From contig DAONSX010000073.1 in assembly GCA_035411425.1 (NCBI GenBank), positions 1 through 8,990 on the forward strand: a stretch of 8,990 nt of DNA, in the 5' to 3' direction. Below, one piece after another: positions 6,987 through 8,990 of the stretch. The stretch's first letter is position 1, and each line of letters opens with the position of its first letter. A program made the position numbers and the translations under genes. The DNA is from TTA-H9 sp002071415. GTDB taxonomy: Bacteria; Bacteroidota; Bacteroidia; Bacteroidales; TTA-H9. Under the pieces are notes generated by a model. It was not told the DNA's origin, searched no databases, and saw nothing but the letters and a program-made list of their open reading frames with translations.

Positions 6987-7709
6987 TTAATAAATTTTGT
7001 TGAATAGATGAAACCACATGATGGAAGTCAAACCGGCAGTTTCGGCTCTCAGCCGCTTACGACCCAAGTTTACAGGTACAAATCCCTTACTAATTGCTTT
7101 ATTGACTTCTCTATTAGAAAAATCTCCTTCGGGACCAATTATTACGACAATATCTGTATTTTGAGGGCAAACTTCCCATAAAATGTTATTTCTCTCTTCG
7201 CACCATGCGATGAAACCTCTCCAGCGAGGGTTGTAATTTTCCAAAAATTCGTCGAAGAGCAATGGCCCATATATATTTGGTAAGCATGCTCCCATCGATT
7301 GTTTTAAAGCCGCAATTGCTATGCGTTTCATCCTTTCCATATTCACGCTTGGTTTTTCCGTTCGCTCGCAAATAATAAATGATATTTCATCTATCTCCAA
7401 TTCCACGGCCTTTTCGAGCATCCATTCCAGACGGTCGGGGTTTTTGAGCAAAGAAATAGCCAAATGAAGGTGAGGTTTGTCAAAGTCCTTCACCTGCCTA
7501 ACTTCATTCACTATGACCTCGGCATTGGGAATAGCACTTGCAGCCATCATTGCCTTATAGTGATAGCCTTTCCCATCGGTCAGTATCAAAGAATCACCAT
7601 TTTTCAGACGCATCGACTTGATAGCATGATGGCTTTCTTCATCGTTCAATTTGATTCTTGCTGGAAGAACCATAGCTGGACTTAACTGATCGGAGTAAAA
7701 TACCTGCAT
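6987..7709 (-). CDS. rsmE: 16S rRNA (uracil-1498-N3)-methyltransferase RsmE
   Basis: RsmE transfers a methyl group from S-adenosylmethionine to N3 of uracil 1498 (E. coli numbering) of 16S rRNA in the assembled small subunit. At 240 residues it has the usual family length. The N-terminal PUA-like domain (about 1-72) includes HHAIKSMRLKNGD (27-39). The C-terminal SPOUT methyltransferase domain carries LLKNPDRLEWMLEKAVEL (87-104), the CERTEK segment (114-119), ALKQSMGACLPN (134-145), and the two strands that form the trefoil-knot cofactor pocket: IGPEGDFSNREV (191-202) and LGRKRLRAETAGL (215-227). One oddity is Glu105, where family members normally have Gly after the E-L or E-I pair. The start at 7709 lies only 2 bases after the HAD gene stop, and the stop is 4 bases before DUF4159, so translation is probably coupled. 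rsmE beside a DUF4159 gene is an arrangement I recall from other Bacteroidetes. Confidence 0.94.
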   Translation of the reverse strand: MQVFYSDQLSPAMVLPARIKLNDEESHHAIKSMRLKNGDSLILTDGKGYHYKAMMAASAIPNAEVIVNEVRQVKDFDKPHLHLAISLLKNPDRLEWMLEKAVELEIDEISFIICERTEKPSVNMERMKRIAIAALKQSMGACLPNIYGPLLFDEFLENYNPRWRGFIAWCEERNNILWEVCPQNTDIVVIIGPEGDFSNREVNKAISKGFVPVNLGRKRLRAETAGLTSIMWFHLFNKIY

Positions 7710-7711
7710 GC

Positions 7712-8410
7712 TTAACTTAAAATTTGGAGTAATTCTTTTAATTCGGAAATCGTATAGGTCGATTCCGTTTGTATTCTTTTATGGTGTTTTACGAACAAAA
7801 CCGTATCGAGACCAATTTCTCTTGCTCCCCGAATATCACCTTCTGGGTCATCGCCAATCATCAGACTTTCATTGATTTGGGCCTCTGCTTTCTCGAGAGC
7901 AAAGTTAAAAATTTGGCCGCAGGGTTTCAGACAACCTGCCTCCTCAGAAGTAGTAAGCGTTGTAAAATAATGTCTTATGCCTGAATTGTGCAATTTGGGG
8001 ATTTGTACTTCAGTAAAGCCATTGGTAATAATGTGTAGTTTATAACTTTTGGCCAAGGTTTCCAAAACTTCTACAGCCCCTGCTATCAAATTGGTTTTGG
8101 CCGGACTTGAACGCAAGTATTCTTCTGCAAGTAATCGAGCCAGCGAAGCATTGCTTAAGCCCGATTCATCTAACGTAAACAAAAACCGCTGATAAGCAAC
8201 TTCCGATTTTTTTATCTTGTTCAGTTTATAATCATTCCATAACCTTTCGTTGATACGATGATAGGTCGAGAGGAATCGTGCGTAATTTTCCTTTCCCAAT
8301 TCCTGAGCCAAATATCCATGATATAATTTTCTTAAGGTTTCTTCCGAATTACGATCGAAATCCCACAAGGTATCGTCGAGATCGAAAAAAAGGTCTTTGT
8401 ATCGCTTCAT
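7712..8410 (-). CDS. YjjG-family HAD phosphatase (noncanonical pyrimidine nucleotidase)
   Basis: This cytoplasmic haloacid-dehalogenase-superfamily phosphatase has all four motifs in place. Motif I is FFDLDDTLWDF (8-18) with nucleophile Asp10 and acid/base Asp12. Motif II is Thr129 in IITNGF. Motif III is Lys162 in EEAGCLKP. Motif IV is Asp187/Asp188 in MIGDDPEGDIRGA, with Asp192. The helical cap between motifs I and II (about 16-100) and the LDDTLWDF start are typical of the YjjG/YfnB subgroup, which removes phosphate from pyrimidine nucleoside monophosphates, including damaged or noncanonical ones, and so helps keep them out of DNA. Exact substrate cannot be read from sequence, so I leave the symbol empty. 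The length (232) is normal. It is the first gene of the minus-strand run. The upstream region has only a one-mismatch TAnnTTTG (minus-strand TTATTTTG at 8443-8436) with no good -33 partner, so its promoter is not fixed. Confidence 0.85.
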   Translation of the reverse strand: MKRYKDLFFDLDDTLWDFDRNSEETLRKLYHGYLAQELGKENYARFLSTYHRINERLWNDYKLNKIKKSEVAYQRFLFTLDESGLSNASLARLLAEEYLRSSPAKTNLIAGAVEVLETLAKSYKLHIITNGFTEVQIPKLHNSGIRHYFTTLTTSEEAGCLKPCGQIFNFALEKAEAQINESLMIGDDPEGDIRGAREIGLDTVLFVKHHKRIQTESTYTISELKELLQILS

Positions 8411-8839
8411 CTGTAAAGGTCAATAAAATGATTTGCAAAATAAACACATTTTGACTCTTCCGTGCTTGAAAGTGGCATTTCATCATCGAGAATCGAAGAC
8501 CAAATCATCTCTTATCTCAAGTATCAAGCATATCTTATTATAAGTATTCAGGAGGCTGTTTATCTTTATCTGGTTCAGCGGTTTGAAAAATGATTTAGCC
8601 TGATTTACAGTTATTCGAATTTCATCCTAAAAAATTTTGCCCAATCCCCAGCTTATCTATTTGTTATAACTTATTTTCTGGATAGGTAGAATTTCTGTTT
8701 GCTTTTTGTAATGGATTCCTTCTTCAAAGGGAAAAATTTAACTGGTTTTATGAAATTGTGCTCATAAAAGTATTATATTTGAACTTGATGGGGATAAATG
8801 TATTCCACCAATGTATTTAACTTAAATTCAATTATTTAT
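8411..8839. other. Divergent intergenic region (429 bases)
   Basis: This AT-rich stretch separates the minus-strand gene run from the plus-strand secreted-protein gene and must hold promoters for both. The best plus-strand candidate is at 8774-8781. For the minus strand there is only an imperfect TTATTTTG (8443-8436), which overlaps a small inverted repeat, CAAAAT (8436-8441) and ATTTTG (8448-8453). The longest small open frame I examined (8711-8767, 18 codons) has nothing to support it. I see no tRNA, no riboswitch-like conserved block, no tandem repeats, and no insertion-sequence ends. The length is more than two promoters need, so an unannotated small RNA or an eroded gene remains possible, but nothing visible shows it. 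Confidence 0.55.
8774..8781 (+). promoter_or_regulatory. TAnnTTTG -7 element for the 8840 gene
   Basis: TATATTTG at 8774-8781 is an exact match to the Bacteroidetes -7 consensus TAnnTTTG on the plus strand. Transcription would start near 8788, about 50 bases before the ATG at 8840, a normal leader length. The -33 element is weak: TTTTATG at 8746-8752 lies about 21 bases upstream and lacks a clean TTTG. An activator could make up for this, but that is a guess. The leader before the ATG is AT-rich and has no Shine-Dalgarno-like sequence, as usual in this phylum. Confidence 0.42.
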
Positions 8840-8990
8840 ATGAAGAAAAACGTAGTTGGTTTAATTTTTTGTTTGCTTTGGGGAGCGATGTATCCCTTAG
8901 CAGGGCAAATCGTTTGGGTTCCTTTCGATGAGTCGAACGCAGCAAATCAGCTTACACCTTCCCACTCATCTCATTCCCGGCATTTATCTC
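8840..8990 (+). CDS. Exported protein of unknown function, N-terminal part only
   Basis: An open frame starts at ATG 8840 and is still open at the right edge, so only the first 50 codons are visible. Residues 1-22 form a convincing signal peptide: MKKN, a hydrophobic core VVGLIFCLLWGAMYPL, then AG, with likely cleavage before Gln23. Cys11 lies inside the core and is preceded by Phe, so it is not a lipobox cysteine. The mature part begins QIVWVPFDESNAANQ and continues into a Ser/His-rich stretch (SHSSHSRHLS). I do not recognise the family from this fragment. Long secreted proteins of this phylum often begin in this way, including peptidases and type IX secretion cargo, but nothing here shows which. 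It is transcribed away from the minus-strand genes and has its own promoter candidate at 8774. It is absent from a list limited to complete frames because it is cut by the window end. Confidence 0.7.
   Translation, partial: MKKNVVGLIFCLLWGAMYPLAGQIVWVPFDESNAANQLTPSHSSHSRHLS

Noticed and set aside
8436..8453. CAAAAT / ATTTTG inverted repeat upstream of the HAD gene as an operator
   Set aside because: Six AT-rich pairs in AT-rich DNA are expected by chance, and no second copy was found; mentioned only within the intergenic entry.
8711..8767. 18-codon open frame before the exported-protein gene
   Set aside because: It has no ribosome binding site, no recognisable peptide pattern and no promoter of its own; it ends just upstream of the -7 element for the 8840 gene.
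1..8990. Mobile element, prophage, CRISPR or defence island
   Set aside because: No transposase, integrase, direct-repeat array, terminal inverted repeats or abrupt composition change was seen; the genes are core functions with uniform style.

Overview
The window looks like chromosomal core DNA from a Bacteroidota (Bacteroidetes) bacterium, probably an anaerobic or microaerobic one. The grounds are the long Bacteroidetes-type ParC, the BatA-type (two N-terminal membrane anchors plus VWA) and DUF4159 gene pair, promoter-like sequences of the TTTG / TAnnTTTG class, start codons without clear Shine-Dalgarno sequences, and about 40% GC. The FprA flavodiiron protein suggests a need to remove O2 or NO.

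Layout. Bases 1-223 hold no gene I can support, only a possible 3' end of a plus-strand gene at the very edge and two weak hairpins. From 8410 down to 224 six genes lie head to tail on the minus strand, in transcription order: a YjjG-like HAD nucleotidase (8410-7712), the 16S rRNA methyltransferase RsmE (7709-6987), a secreted DUF4159 protein (6982-6302), a BatA-like membrane VWA protein (6264-4222), the diiron flavoprotein FprA (4206-2971) and topoisomerase IV subunit A, ParC (2938-224). The gaps are 2, 4, 37, 15 and 32 bases, so the set could be one transcript. A well-spaced TTTG-N19-TAATTTTG sequence inside the end of the BatA-like gene suggests that fprA-parC can also be transcribed separately. 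A 429-base divergent intergenic region (8411-8839) follows, and a plus-strand gene for a signal-peptide-bearing protein starts at 8840 and runs off the right edge.

How the genes fit together. The DUF4159 and BatA-like genes are the one pair with a clear functional hint: both products are directed to the envelope, and I recall the two domains fused in one polypeptide in other phyla. The others are housekeeping or stress functions (nucleotide clean-up, ribosome modification, oxygen/NO detoxification, chromosome decatenation) that seem to share transcription rather than a pathway. I found no CRISPR array, insertion sequence, prophage, tRNA or rRNA gene, and nothing that clearly forms an undescribed system. 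The points most worth a second look are the DUF4159/BatA pair, the internal promoter, the Gln at the quinolone-contact position of ParC, and the excess of TCGA.
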